From the NCBI GenBank assembly GCA_964570285.1, contig CAZMXP010000072.1, positions 1 to 21,905 of the forward strand: 21,905 bases of DNA, given 5' to 3'. The position numbers were made by a program, and so were the translations under genes. The notes beneath the pieces were generated by a model. That model did no database searches and was not told where the DNA came from. It saw only the letters and a program-made list of their open reading frames with translations. Positions 1-8,976 of the stretch are shown here, piece after piece (the stretch's first letter is position 1; each line of letters opens with the position of its first letter). The DNA is from CAZMXP01 sp964570285 (GTDB taxonomy: Bacteria > Planctomycetota > PLA2).

Positions 1-1
1 G

Positions 2-1369
2 AACAACGTCGAGACCAAGCCCGGCACCGGCTACCCGACGAAGTGGGAGGACCAGGAGGAGTACCGCGGCGGCTGGGAGCTTGTGGACGGCCACCTGCGG
101 CTCAAGTCCACGGGGAAGGGGAGGATCGTCCCGAACATCTTCCACAACCCGTCGATGCCGAGCATGGACGACTACTACGAGCCGTGGACCTACAAGTTCA
201 GCGACCTCTTCGACGCCCCGGAGGGTGACGACCAGCCGACGGCACGTCCGATCTCGAAGCTCACCGGCAACCCGATGCACATCGAGGCGGGGCCGAACTG
301 GGACGACGACCTCGGCGGCTCCCCGGTCTACGCGCGCCACGACCCCAACCTCGCCGCGCTGACGCCGGAAGAGCGCAACCAGATGTTCGCGATCGAGCGG
401 CTCGTCTTCTTCTACTTCCCGCGCATCTGCAACCACTGCCTCAACCCCTCCTGCGTCGCGAGCTGCCCCTCCGGGGCGCTCTACAAGCGCGGCGAGGACG
501 GCATCGTGCTCATCGACCAGAAGGTCTGCCGCGCGTGGCGCTCCTGCGTCGCCGCCTGCCCCTACAAGAAGACCTACTTCAACTGGTTCACCGGCAAGTC
601 GGAGAAGTGCATCCTCTGCTTCCCGCGGCTCGAGACGGGCCAGGCGCCCGCCTGCTTCCACTCCTGCGTCGGCCGCATCCGCTACCTCGGCGTGCTGCTC
701 TACGACGCGAGCCGCATCGAGGCGGTCGCGCACCTGCCCGACCACGAACTCGTCGAGGCCCACCGCTCGCTCGTGCTCGACCCGCACGATCCCGCGGTGC
801 AGCGGGCGGCGCGCGAGAGCGGCCTGCACGAGTCCGTCATCGAGGCGGCACGCCACTCGCCGGTCTACCGGTTCGTGAAGGAGTGGAAGATCGCGCTGCC
901 GCCGCACATCGAGTACCGCACCTTCCCGATGCTCTTCTACGTGCCGCCGCTGCTGCCGGTCATGGCCAAGAGCACCGAGGGGGGCGTCACGAGCGCCGGC
1001 GAGGGGCTCTTCCACTCCTTCGACGAGGCGCGCGCCCCGATGGAGTACCTCGGGCGGCTCTTCGGCGCGGGGGACACCGGCAAGGTCTCCTACGCGCTGC
1101 GCAAGCAGATGGCGGTGCGCGCGTGGCGCCGCGCGCAGACGGTGGGGGACATCCCCGTCGCGACGGCCGAGCGGATGCTGCGCGAGGCGGACAGCTCGCC
1201 GGACGAGGCCGAGGCGATCTACAGGCTCACGTCGCTCTGCACCTTCGACGACCGCTTCGTGATCCCGCCGATGCACCGGGAGGAGGCGATCGAGATGCTC
1301 GAGGACCCGCTCGAGCACAAGCAGAACGCCGGGTTCGGCTTCCTCGCCGGCCCGAGGAGGGGGCTGTGA
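2..1369 (+). CDS. narH: Respiratory nitrate reductase beta subunit NarH (5' end missing)
   Basis: Iron-sulfur electron-transfer subunit of membrane-bound nitrate reductase, passing electrons from NarI hemes to the molybdenum subunit NarG. The frame is open from the first bases; the first residues seen (NNVETKPGTGYPT) align with about residue 42 of the E. coli protein, so roughly 40 residues, including the first ferredoxin cysteine motif, lie outside the window. Visible motifs are CNHCLNPSCVASCP, then CRAWRSCVAACP, in which Trp replaces a cysteine as in the NarH [3Fe-4S] site, then CILC...CFHSC. The block GRIRYLGVLLYDA and the stretch HIEYRTFPMLFYVPP are close to E. coli NarH. The stop overlaps the narJ start (GTGA). 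The C-terminus is shorter than in E. coli, which is common in the family. narG is expected just upstream. Confidence 0.97.
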   Translation, partial: NNVETKPGTGYPTKWEDQEEYRGGWELVDGHLRLKSTGKGRIVPNIFHNPSMPSMDDYYEPWTYKFSDLFDAPEGDDQPTARPISKLTGNPMHIEAGPNWDDDLGGSPVYARHDPNLAALTPEERNQMFAIERLVFFYFPRICNHCLNPSCVASCPSGALYKRGEDGIVLIDQKVCRAWRSCVAACPYKKTYFNWFTGKSEKCILCFPRLETGQAPACFHSCVGRIRYLGVLLYDASRIEAVAHLPDHELVEAHRSLVLDPHDPAVQRAARESGLHESVIEAARHSPVYRFVKEWKIALPPHIEYRTFPMLFYVPPLLPVMAKSTEGGVTSAGEGLFHSFDEARAPMEYLGRLFGAGDTGKVSYALRKQMAVRAWRRAQTVGDIPVATAERMLREADSSPDEAEAIYRLTSLCTFDDRFVIPPMHREEAIEMLEDPLEHKQNAGFGFLAGPRRGL

Positions 1370-1878
1370 ACCGCGAGTCGTGCGACCGCCACGCGGCGCT
1401 CCTCGAATACCCCGCGGCGGGCGACGCCTGCCTCGGGGGCATCACGGGGACCGAGCTGGAGGAGCTCTACGCGCGCACCTTCGACATCAATCCGGTCTGC
1501 TGCCTCGAGGTCGGCTGGCAGCTCTACGGCGAGGACTACCAGCGCGGCGCCTTCCTCGTGGAGATGCGCGCGCGCCTGCGCGAGCACGGCCTCGCGGAGT
1601 CGGCCGAGTTGCCCGACCACCTCGGCCACGCGCTGCGCCTGCTGGGACGCCTCGGAACGGCGGAGGCGGGGCGGTTCGCGCGGCACTTCGTGCTGCCGGC
1701 GGTCGAGAAGATGCGGAAGGGGTTCGGGGACCCGACCAACCCCTACCGCGACGTGCTGGAGACGCTCGCGGCCGAGCTGCGCGCGAGCTACGGCGAGCCG
1801 ATCCCCCCGGCCCCCCTTCATCGCCCCTACGAGTGCGCGACCGCGTGCGGGATCGTCCCCCCGCCGCAGGGAGAGTGA
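1366..1878 (+). CDS. narJ: Nitrate reductase assembly chaperone NarJ
   Basis: Probable NarJ/TorD-type chaperone (170 residues) that helps insert the molybdenum cofactor and Fe-S clusters into NarG before membrane attachment; it is cytoplasmic and not part of the final enzyme. The GTG start at 1366 overlaps the narH stop by 4 bp, giving translational coupling. Recognisable family features are an early LLEYP segment, YARTFDINP followed by a YGEDYQRGAFLVEMRARL helix, and the conserved position between narH and narI. Sequence identity to E. coli NarJ is low, as usual for this family, so the call rests mainly on these motifs and on gene order. The C-terminal tail has several Cys and Pro residues (CATACG) of unknown meaning. 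Confidence 0.9.
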   Translation: MNRESCDRHAALLEYPAAGDACLGGITGTELEELYARTFDINPVCCLEVGWQLYGEDYQRGAFLVEMRARLREHGLAESAELPDHLGHALRLLGRLGTAEAGRFARHFVLPAVEKMRKGFGDPTNPYRDVLETLAAELRASYGEPIPPAPLHRPYECATACGIVPPPQGE

Positions 1879-1879
1879 C

Positions 1880-2593
1880 ATGGGAAGCGGCGGAGCCAGC
1901 TACCAGCATCTCGACCTCGTGCTGTGGGCGGTCTTCCCCTACACGGCGCTGATCCTCTTCTTCGCGATCACGATCATGCGCTACCGCCAGCAGTCCTTCT
2001 CCTACTCGAGCCTCTCGTCGCAGTTCCTCGAGAACCGGCAGCACTTCTGGGGCATGGTGCCCTTCCACTACGGCATCCTGACCGTGCTGCTCGGGCACGT
2101 CGCCGCCTTCCTCGTGCCCTCCGCGATCCTCGGCTGGAACCGCCACCCGGTGCGCCTCTGGATCCTCGAGATCACCGCGCTCGTCGCCGGGCTGCTGACG
2201 CTCGTGGGGCTGCTCGCGGTGATCCTGCGGCGCGCGGGCAACGCGCGGCTGCGCGTCGTGACGACCGCGGCGGACTGGACCGTCTACGCGATGCTCGTCT
2301 TCCAGGTCCTCTCCGGCGTGGGCATCGCCGTGGCGAACCGCTGGGGCTCGTCCTGGTTCGCGGGGACGCTGACCCCCTACCTGCGTTCGCTGCTCGTGCT
2401 CAACCCCGAGATCGCCTACGTCTCGGCGATGCCGCTGCTCGTGAAGCTGCACCTGCTGTCGGCCTTCGCGCTGATCGCGTTCTTCCCCTTCACGCGGCTC
2501 GTGCACATCCTCGTGATCCCCAACATGTACCTCTGGCGCAAGACGCAGGTCGTGCGCTGGTACGGGAACCGCCGCGCCGGGGTGCGGGAGTGA
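1880..2593 (+). CDS. narI: Nitrate reductase gamma subunit NarI (diheme cytochrome b)
   Basis: Membrane cytochrome b subunit (237 residues) that oxidises quinol and sends electrons to NarH. About five hydrophobic helices are visible. Four histidines, H63, H73, H191 and H209, have the same spacing (10 and 18 residues) as the E. coli heme ligands H56/H66 and H187/H205, so both b hemes should be present. Family motifs include FHYGIL, LGHVAAF, WGSSWF and RLVHILVIP. The ATG lies one base after the narJ stop. As in other NarI proteins there is no cleavable signal peptide. Confidence 0.97.
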   Translation: MGSGGASYQHLDLVLWAVFPYTALILFFAITIMRYRQQSFSYSSLSSQFLENRQHFWGMVPFHYGILTVLLGHVAAFLVPSAILGWNRHPVRLWILEITALVAGLLTLVGLLAVILRRAGNARLRVVTTAADWTVYAMLVFQVLSGVGIAVANRWGSSWFAGTLTPYLRSLLVLNPEIAYVSAMPLLVKLHLLSAFALIAFFPFTRLVHILVIPNMYLWRKTQVVRWYGNRRAGVRE

Positions 2594-2598
2594 GGCGC

Positions 2599-4230
2599 AT
2601 GCGGCTGCTGCCCCGGTGGGATGTCGAGAGCGACGCCTTCTGGCAGGCGGAGGGCCGGCGCATCGCCGCGCGCAACCTCTGGATCTCGATCCCGAACCTG
2701 CTCTGCGGTTTCGCGGTCTGGCTCTACTGGTCGATCATCGTCGTCCAGATGCAGCAGCTGCACGACGCCAACCCCGCCCTGTTCGACTTCGTGTTCGGCG
2801 GCGACGGCCGGCCGCTGCGCGGGGATGCCTACAAGGGGCTGCTCTACACGCTTCCGGCGGTCGCGGGGCTCGCGGGGGCGACGCTGCGCATCCCCAACTC
2901 GTTCATGATCGCGCTGAGCGGCGGGCGCAACGTCGTCGCGCTGACCTCGCTGCTGCTGATGCTGCCCGCGCTCGGCGTCGGCCTCGCGCTGCGCGATCCG
3001 GGCACGCCCTTCCTCGTCTTCGTCGTGCTCGCGGCGCTGAGCGGGATCGGCGGCGGCGCGTTCGCGTCGTCGATGTCCAATATCAGCTTCTTCTTCCCCA
3101 AGCGGGTGCAGGGCACCTCGCTCGGCCTCAACGCCGGGCTCGGCAACCTCGGGGTCAGCCTGATGCAGGTGCTCCTGCCGTGGGCGATGACACGCGGCCT
3201 CTTCGGCGCGCTCGGCGGCGACCCCTACGCGAAGGCGACGGCCACGGGCACCGTCGACGTCTGGATCCAGAACTGCGGGCTCGTCTGGGTGCCGATCCTC
3301 GCCTTCGGCGCGGTCGCCGCGTGGCTCTGGATGGACAACCTGCCGCACCACCGGATCGGGAGCACCGCCGTCGCCTGCGGGCGCATGCTCTGGCTCGAGA
3401 CCCTCGGTCTCGCCGGCACCGCGGCGGCGGTGGGGCTGCTGCTGTTGCCCTGGAGGATCCCCGACCTGCTGCGGATCCTGCTCATTATCGTGGTCGCGGT
3501 GTTCGCCACGCTCGCGCTGCTCCGCTGGGCCACCCCCGCGGCGACGAGGGAGAACCTCGGCCGGCAGTTCCTGATCTTCCGGAACAAGCACAACTGGATC
3601 ATGACCTGGCTCTACGTGATGACCTTCGGCTCGTTCATCGGCTACAGCAACGCGTTCCCGAAGCTGATCACGGACGTCTTCGGCTACATCCGCGTGGACG
3701 AGGCCGGGCTGCCGCTCGCGAAGGCGCTGGCCAACCCCGAGGCCCCGGTCGCCTTCCACTATGCGTGGCTCGGGCCGCTGGTCGGCTCGCTGATCCGCCC
3801 GATCGGCGGATGGCTCTCGGACAAGCTGGGCGGCGCGCGGGTGACCCACTGGGACACCCTCGTGATGATCGCGGCCGCGCTCGGGGTCGCCTACTTCATC
3901 CACGCGGCACGCACCTCCGCGCATCCCGACCGCTACTTCGTCCCGTTCCTGCTGCTCTTCCTGCTCCTCTTCGTCACGACCGGGATCGGCAACGGGTCGA
4001 CCTTCCGCATGGTGCCGATCATCTTCAAGGCCGAGCAGGCGGGGCCGGTGCTCGGCTGGACCTCGGCGATCGCCGCCTACGGCGCCTTCCTGATCCCGAA
4101 GGTCTTCGGCGCGCAGATCGAGTCCGGCGCGCCCGAGAGCGCGCTCTACGGCTTCGCCCTCTACTACCTGAGCTGCCTCGCGGTGAACTGGTGGTACTAC
4201 GCGCGCAAGGGGGCGGAGATCCCCTGCTAG
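2599..4230 (+). CDS. narK: Nitrate/nitrite antiporter NarK (MFS)
   Basis: Major facilitator superfamily transporter for nitrate uptake and/or nitrite export, 543 residues with about 12 membrane helices. The two substrate-binding arginines of the family have clear counterparts: R97 in TLRIPNSF (E. coli R89) and R400 in LIRPIGGWLSDKLGG (E. coli R305). The nitrate-signature glycines are visible in GGGAFASSMSNISFFFPK and in GIGNGSTFRMVPIIF. It is longer than E. coli NarK (463) because of extra loop sequence after the first helix and in the middle of the protein. The ATG at 2599 follows the narI stop by 5 bases; the frame is open further upstream, but that part is out-of-frame narI and is not used. 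It sits between narI and actA in the same operon. Confidence 0.95.
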   Translation: MRLLPRWDVESDAFWQAEGRRIAARNLWISIPNLLCGFAVWLYWSIIVVQMQQLHDANPALFDFVFGGDGRPLRGDAYKGLLYTLPAVAGLAGATLRIPNSFMIALSGGRNVVALTSLLLMLPALGVGLALRDPGTPFLVFVVLAALSGIGGGAFASSMSNISFFFPKRVQGTSLGLNAGLGNLGVSLMQVLLPWAMTRGLFGALGGDPYAKATATGTVDVWIQNCGLVWVPILAFGAVAAWLWMDNLPHHRIGSTAVACGRMLWLETLGLAGTAAAVGLLLLPWRIPDLLRILLIIVVAVFATLALLRWATPAATRENLGRQFLIFRNKHNWIMTWLYVMTFGSFIGYSNAFPKLITDVFGYIRVDEAGLPLAKALANPEAPVAFHYAWLGPLVGSLIRPIGGWLSDKLGGARVTHWDTLVMIAAALGVAYFIHAARTSAHPDRYFVPFLLLFLLLFVTTGIGNGSTFRMVPIIFKAEQAGPVLGWTSAIAAYGAFLIPKVFGAQIESGAPESALYGFALYYLSCLAVNWWYYARKGAEIPC

Positions 4231-4236
4231 CCCGCC

Positions 4237-4827
4237 ATGAGCAGCACGATCGTCAACCTCCTGCTGGCCTGCGGCCTCCTGCTCGTGGCGGGCGTGCTCG
4301 CGCCGCGCGTCGCCACGTCGCGGCTGCCCGGCGACCACAGCGGCTACGCGCCCGACCAGCCGATCGCCTACAGCCACCGCCTCCACGCGGGCGAGCTCGG
4401 CATCGCCTGCCTCTACTGCCACGCGGGCGCGGAGACGAGCCGCCATGCGGGCATCCCGGCCGCGAGCATCTGCATGAACTGCCACAAGACCGTCAGCGCG
4501 CCGATGCTGGAGGTGCGGGCGGAAGATGCCCGGGCGGCCGCCGAGGGGCGCGCCCCCGCGCGCATCGTCTCGCCGGAGATCGGCAAGCTCTACGGAGCCC
4601 TCGACGACCGCGCGCCGATCCGGTGGACGAGGGTCCACCGGCTGCCCGACTACGCCTTCTTCGACCACCGCTCCCACGTCACCGCGGGCGTGAGCTGCCA
4701 GCGCTGCCACGGCCCCGTGGAGACGATGGAGCGCATGCGCCAGCACAGCACGCTCACGATGGGCTGGTGCGTGGACTGCCACCGGACCGAGCGCGCGACG
4801 CTCGACTGCTCCGCCTGCCACAAGTGA
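4237..4827 (+). CDS. actA: Alternative complex III subunit ActA, membrane-anchored pentaheme cytochrome c
   Basis: Pentaheme c-type cytochrome of ACIII, which oxidises quinol and passes electrons to periplasmic or oxidase-bound acceptors. Five CxxCH motifs are present: CLYCH (58), CMNCH (79), CQRCH (154), CVDCH (178) and CSACH (191), the number known for ActA. Residues about 5-22 form one hydrophobic N-terminal anchor; a Cys at 12 resembles a lipobox, but hydrophobic residues continue past it, so an uncleaved anchor is more likely. The 196-residue length is normal. It starts 6 bases after narK, placing the ACIII genes in the nar operon, and its stop overlaps the next start (GTGA). Confidence 0.95.
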   Translation: MSSTIVNLLLACGLLLVAGVLAPRVATSRLPGDHSGYAPDQPIAYSHRLHAGELGIACLYCHAGAETSRHAGIPAASICMNCHKTVSAPMLEVRAEDARAAAEGRAPARIVSPEIGKLYGALDDRAPIRWTRVHRLPDYAFFDHRSHVTAGVSCQRCHGPVETMERMRQHSTLTMGWCVDCHRTERATLDCSACHK

Positions 4828-7613
4828 ACGCCATGGCCCCGCACCCCCCTTCCGACGAGTTCCCCGGCGCGCCCGAGCCCGGGGACACGACGCGGCGCTC
4901 CTTCCTGAAGGCCGCGGGCTTCGCGTTCGTCGCGGGCTGCAGCCGCGGGCTCGAGCACCACGCGATCCCGCTGCTCGTGAAGCCCGAGGAGGGCACGCCC
5001 GGCCGCGCGCTCTGGTACGCCTCCCTCTGCGGCGGGTGCGCGGCCGGCTGCGGCGTCCTCGTCAAGAGCCGCGACGGGCGGCCGATCAAGGTCGAGGGGA
5101 ACCCGGAGCACCCGGTGAACCGCGGCGCGCTCTGTGCCGTCGGGCAGGCGATGGTCCTCTCGCTCTACGACTCGCACCGCCTCGCGCAACCGCTCGCCGC
5201 GGGCAAGCCCTCGACCTGGGAGGCGGTCGATGCGGAAATCGTCCGCCGTCTCGCGACCGCGTCGAAGGTGCGCATCCTCACGGGCACGGTCCACGGGCCC
5301 ACGCGCCGGTCGGCGATCGACCGCTTCCTCGCGCGCTTCCCGGACGGCCGCCATGTCGCCTACGACAGCCTCTCCTGCTCCGCGCTGCTCGACGCGCACC
5401 GGGAGTGCTTCGGTCGCCGCGTGCTGCCGCACTTCCGCTTCGACCGCGCCCGCGTCATCGTCTCGATCGATGCCGACTTCCTCGCCACCTGGATCAGCCC
5501 TGTGGAGTTCACCCGCGACTGGAGTCTCGCGCGCGAAGCCGCGGCGCCGCGCATGGTCCACCACCACTACGAATCGCGCCTCTCGCTCACCGGCAGCAAG
5601 GCCGACCGCCGCTTCCGCATCGCGCCCGACGCGACGCGCGCCACGATCGAGCGGCTGCTCCGCGGCGAGGGGGCGACGGCACGGCTCCTCCGCGCGGCAC
5701 CGAGGGGCACGACGCTCGTCGTCTGCGGCACGCAGGACCCCGGAGACCAGCTTCTCGTGGCCCGCCTCAACCACGAACTCGGGAACTACGGCTCGACCCT
5801 CGATCTCGACCGGCCCTCGCAGCAGCGCACCGGCGACGACGCGGCGCTGGAGGCACTGCGCCGGGAGATCGCCGCGGGCGAGGTCGGCGCGCTGCTGATC
5901 GCCGGCGCAAACCCGCTCTACGACCTCGCCGGGCCCCTCGCCCTCGACAAGGTCCCGCTCGTCGTCAGCTTCGCCCCCCTCGACGACGAGACCTCGGCGC
6001 AGGCGCACTTCGTCTGCCCCGACCACCACCCCCTCGAGAGCTGGGACGACGCGGAGCCGGTGCGGGGGCTCGTCACCTCCGGCCAGCCGCTGCTCGAGCC
6101 GCTGCATCGGACGCGCGCGTTCGTCGAGAGCCTCGCCCGCTGGAGCGGCGCCGGCGCCAGCGCCCGCGCAATCGTCGAGGAGACCTGGCTCCGCGATCTC
6201 GGCGCCGGCGACCTCGCGCGGACGCAGGCCGTCCACGACGGCTTCCTCGAGCGCCCGCTCCCCTCCCCGGCACCCCTCCCCTTCCGCCCGGTCGAGGCGG
6301 GCCCCGCCCCGGCCGCCGCCGCCGGCTTCTCGCTGCTCTTCCATGCGAAGCAGGGCATGCTCGACGGCGCCCACGCGCACAACCCGTGGCTGCACGAACT
6401 GCCCGACCCGATCACGAAGATCGCGTGGGACAACTACGCGTCGCTGTCGCCGAAGGCGGCGGCCGACCTCGGCGTCGCCGAGGGCGACCTCGTCACGGTC
6501 GAGTCGGAGGGCATCGGCGTCACGCTGCCCGCGCACGTGCAGCCGGGCCAGCACGACCGCGCGGTCGCGGTCGCGGTCGGCTACGGCCGCAGGGGCACCG
6601 ACCGCTTCGCCGGGATCGGGCCCTCGTGGGTCGAGGGGCGGCCGACCGTGCGCGCGGGCGAGAGCGTCGGCGTGAACGTCGCGCCGCTCCGGCCCGCGGG
6701 GGGCGACCGCCGCTCCGGCGTCTCGGTCACGAAGGCGGGCGGCCGCAAGGAGCTCGCCTGCACGCAACTGTGGCATTCGCTGGCGATGCCCGAGTCGGTG
6801 CAGCCGGGGCGGCGCGCGATGCTGCAGGTCGTCGCGCCCGGCGAGGCGGTGAAGGCGGGGGGGCACGGGGGGGCCGGGATCTGGGCGAAGGACCACAGGT
6901 ACGAGGGCCACCACTGGGCGATGGCGATCGATCTGGCGAAGTGCACCGGCTGCTCGGCGTGCGTCGTGGGCTGCCAGGCGGAGAACAACATCCCCGTCGT
7001 CGGCCGCGACGAGATGCGGCGCCAGCGCTCGATGCACTGGCTGCGCATCGACCGCTATTACGACGGCGACGGCGACGACCTCTCCGTCGCGCACCAGCCG
7101 ATGCTCTGCCACCACTGCGACCACGCGCCGTGCGAGAGCGTCTGTCCCGTGCTCGCGACGGTGCACGGCAGCGAGGGGCTCAACCAGCAGGTCTACAACC
7201 GCTGCGTCGGCACGCGCTACTGCGCGAACAACTGCCCCTACAAGGTGCGCCGGTTCAACTGGTTCGACTACCCGCGGGAGGACCGGCTGCAGAACATGGT
7301 GCTGAACCCCGACGTGGTCGTCCGCATGCGCGGCGTCATGGAGAAGTGCTCCTTCTGCGTGCAGCGCATCCACGAGGCGAAGGCGGAGGCGAAGCGCCTC
7401 GGACGACCTCTCGCGGACGGCGAGGCGATGCCCGCCTGCGCGCAGTCCTGCCCGTCGCAGGCGATCGTCTTCGGCGACCGCAACGACCCCGCGAGCCGCA
7501 TCGCGGCGCAGCGGGCCGACGGGCGCCACTACCACCTGCTCGAGGAGCTCGGCATCGAGCCCTCGGTCGGCTACCTCGCGCTGGTGCGGGAGAAGGGCGC
7601 GCGCGATGCATGA
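4824..7613 (+). CDS. actB: Alternative complex III subunit ActB (Tat-exported molybdopterin-oxidoreductase-like and Fe-S fusion)
   Basis: Large peripheral ACIII subunit, a fusion of a molybdopterin-oxidoreductase-like domain with an NrfC/PsrB-like ferredoxin domain; known ActB proteins carry Fe-S clusters but no molybdenum. The N-terminus has a twin-arginine motif (RRSFLK, R24-R25) and then FVAGC, suggesting Tat export and lipid attachment at C39. A first Cys set, C69-x2-C72-x3-C76-x27-C104, matches the FS0 cluster motif of molybdenum enzymes. The C-terminal half has CTGCSACVVGC (from 707), CHHCDHAPCESVCP (from 762), CVGTRYCANNCP (from 794, Thr in a cysteine position as in [3Fe-4S] sites), CSFC (842) and CAQSCP (872). 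The GTG start at 4824 overlaps the actA stop by 4 bp, as at three other junctions here; ATG 4833 is the alternative. Length 929 residues. Confidence 0.94.
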   Translation: MNAMAPHPPSDEFPGAPEPGDTTRRSFLKAAGFAFVAGCSRGLEHHAIPLLVKPEEGTPGRALWYASLCGGCAAGCGVLVKSRDGRPIKVEGNPEHPVNRGALCAVGQAMVLSLYDSHRLAQPLAAGKPSTWEAVDAEIVRRLATASKVRILTGTVHGPTRRSAIDRFLARFPDGRHVAYDSLSCSALLDAHRECFGRRVLPHFRFDRARVIVSIDADFLATWISPVEFTRDWSLAREAAAPRMVHHHYESRLSLTGSKADRRFRIAPDATRATIERLLRGEGATARLLRAAPRGTTLVVCGTQDPGDQLLVARLNHELGNYGSTLDLDRPSQQRTGDDAALEALRREIAAGEVGALLIAGANPLYDLAGPLALDKVPLVVSFAPLDDETSAQAHFVCPDHHPLESWDDAEPVRGLVTSGQPLLEPLHRTRAFVESLARWSGAGASARAIVEETWLRDLGAGDLARTQAVHDGFLERPLPSPAPLPFRPVEAGPAPAAAAGFSLLFHAKQGMLDGAHAHNPWLHELPDPITKIAWDNYASLSPKAAADLGVAEGDLVTVESEGIGVTLPAHVQPGQHDRAVAVAVGYGRRGTDRFAGIGPSWVEGRPTVRAGESVGVNVAPLRPAGGDRRSGVSVTKAGGRKELACTQLWHSLAMPESVQPGRRAMLQVVAPGEAVKAGGHGGAGIWAKDHRYEGHHWAMAIDLAKCTGCSACVVGCQAENNIPVVGRDEMRRQRSMHWLRIDRYYDGDGDDLSVAHQPMLCHHCDHAPCESVCPVLATVHGSEGLNQQVYNRCVGTRYCANNCPYKVRRFNWFDYPREDRLQNMVLNPDVVVRMRGVMEKCSFCVQRIHEAKAEAKRLGRPLADGEAMPACAQSCPSQAIVFGDRNDPASRIAAQRADGRHYHLLEELGIEPSVGYLALVREKGARDA

Positions 7614-8976
7614 GGCGGTCTCCCCCCTCCGGCTCCCGCTCGTCGACGGGAGCACGCGCCTCGCCGATGTCACGCGCGAGATCTGCGAGCCCCTCGAGGC
7701 GCGCCCGACGCGCCTCTGGTGGGGGGGGCTCGCGCTGAGCGGCACGCTGCTGCTCGCCGGCGTGGCCGCGGTCGCCTACCAGACTCTGACCGGCATCGGG
7801 ACGTGGGGCCTCAACCCGACGGTGGGCTGGGCCTTCGACATCACGAACTTCGTCTTCTGGGTGGGCATCGGCCACGCGGGCACGCTCATCTCGGCGGTGC
7901 TCTTCCTCTTCCGGCAGCGGTGGCGCACGGCGGTGAACCGCTCCGCGGAAGCGATGACGATCTTCGCCGTGATGTGCGCGGGCCTCTTCCCGCTGATCCA
8001 CATGGGGAGGCCCTGGCTCGCCTTCTGGGTCTTCCCCTACCCGAACACCCGCGGATCCCTCTGGGTGAACTGGCGCTCGCCGCTGCTCTGGGACGTCTTC
8101 GCGATCGGCACCTACTTCCTGATCTCGCTCGTCTTCTGGTACGTCGGCCTGCTCCCGGACCTCGCGACGATCCGCGACCGCGCGTCGGGGCTCCGGAAGA
8201 GGCTCTGCGGCCTCTTCAGCCTCGGCTGGAACGGCTCCGCGCGCACGTGGCACCGCTACGAGCTCGTCTACCTGCTGCTCGCCGGACTCGCGACGCCGCT
8301 CGTCTTCTCGGTGCACACGATCGTCAGCTTCGACTTCGCCACGTCGATCCTGCCCGGCTGGCACACGACGATCTTCCCGCCCTACTTCGTCGCAGGGGCC
8401 ATCTTCAGCGGGCTCGCGATGGTGCTCACGCTGATGCTTGTCGCGCGGCGGCTGATGCGCCTCGAGCGCTTCATCACGACGCGCCACGTGGACGCGATGT
8501 GCAAGCTGATCCTCGCGATGGGCGGCATCGTCGGCCTCGCCTACGCGACGGAGTTCTTCATCGCCTGGTACTCGGGCAACGCCTACGAGACCTTCGTCTT
8601 CCGGAACCGCGCGCTGGGCCCGTTCGCGTGGGCCTACTGGACGATGGTCGCCTGCAACGTCGTCGTGCCGCAGGTGCTCTGGTTCCGGAGGGTGCGCGCC
8701 CACATGGGCCTCGTCTTCGCGCTCTCGCTCGTGATCAACGTCGGCATGTGGTTCGAGCGCTTCGTGATCATCGTCACGTCGCTGCACCGCGACTACCTGC
8801 CCTCCTCCTGGTCGACCTACAGCCCGACCTCGATCGAGATCCTGACGCTGCTCGGCAGCTTCGGACTCTTCTTCACCTGCTTCCTGCTCTTCTGCCGCTT
8901 CCTGCCGGTCATCGCGATCGGGGAGGTGAAGGGGGTGCTGGGCTACGCGCGCCGGGGGCCGGAGGAGGCGCCGTGA
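7606..8976 (+). CDS. actC: Alternative complex III subunit ActC (NrfD-like quinol-binding membrane protein)
   Basis: NrfD/PsrC-family integral membrane subunit of ACIII, proposed to hold the periplasmic-side quinol site and part of a proton pathway. It has 456 residues and about ten hydrophobic helices. Polar residues inside membrane segments typical of the family are seen in DITNFVFWVGIGHAGTLIS, in FPLIHMGRPW, in VHTIVSFDF and in NVGMWFERFVII. The ATG at 7606 overlaps the actB stop by 8 bp. A second NrfD-like subunit (ActF) lies four genes downstream, as expected of ACIII. Confidence 0.95.
   Translation: MHEAVSPLRLPLVDGSTRLADVTREICEPLEARPTRLWWGGLALSGTLLLAGVAAVAYQTLTGIGTWGLNPTVGWAFDITNFVFWVGIGHAGTLISAVLFLFRQRWRTAVNRSAEAMTIFAVMCAGLFPLIHMGRPWLAFWVFPYPNTRGSLWVNWRSPLLWDVFAIGTYFLISLVFWYVGLLPDLATIRDRASGLRKRLCGLFSLGWNGSARTWHRYELVYLLLAGLATPLVFSVHTIVSFDFATSILPGWHTTIFPPYFVAGAIFSGLAMVLTLMLVARRLMRLERFITTRHVDAMCKLILAMGGIVGLAYATEFFIAWYSGNAYETFVFRNRALGPFAWAYWTMVACNVVVPQVLWFRRVRAHMGLVFALSLVINVGMWFERFVIIVTSLHRDYLPSSWSTYSPTSIEILTLLGSFGLFFTCFLLFCRFLPVIAIGEVKGVLGYARRGPEEAP

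Noticed and set aside
1924..2598. Long N-terminal extension of narK
   Set aside because: This segment is narI read in another frame; ATG 2599 starts a normal NarK N-terminus.
4237..4300. Lipoprotein signal in ActA (LLLAC at residue 12)
   Set aside because: Hydrophobic residues continue beyond the cysteine and there is no basic N-region, so a membrane anchor is more likely.
4650..7745. Antisense frame of 1031 codons opposite actB
   Set aside because: Arg/Ala/Glu-rich shadow of a GC-rich gene; the opposite strand encodes a clear ActB with all its cysteine motifs.
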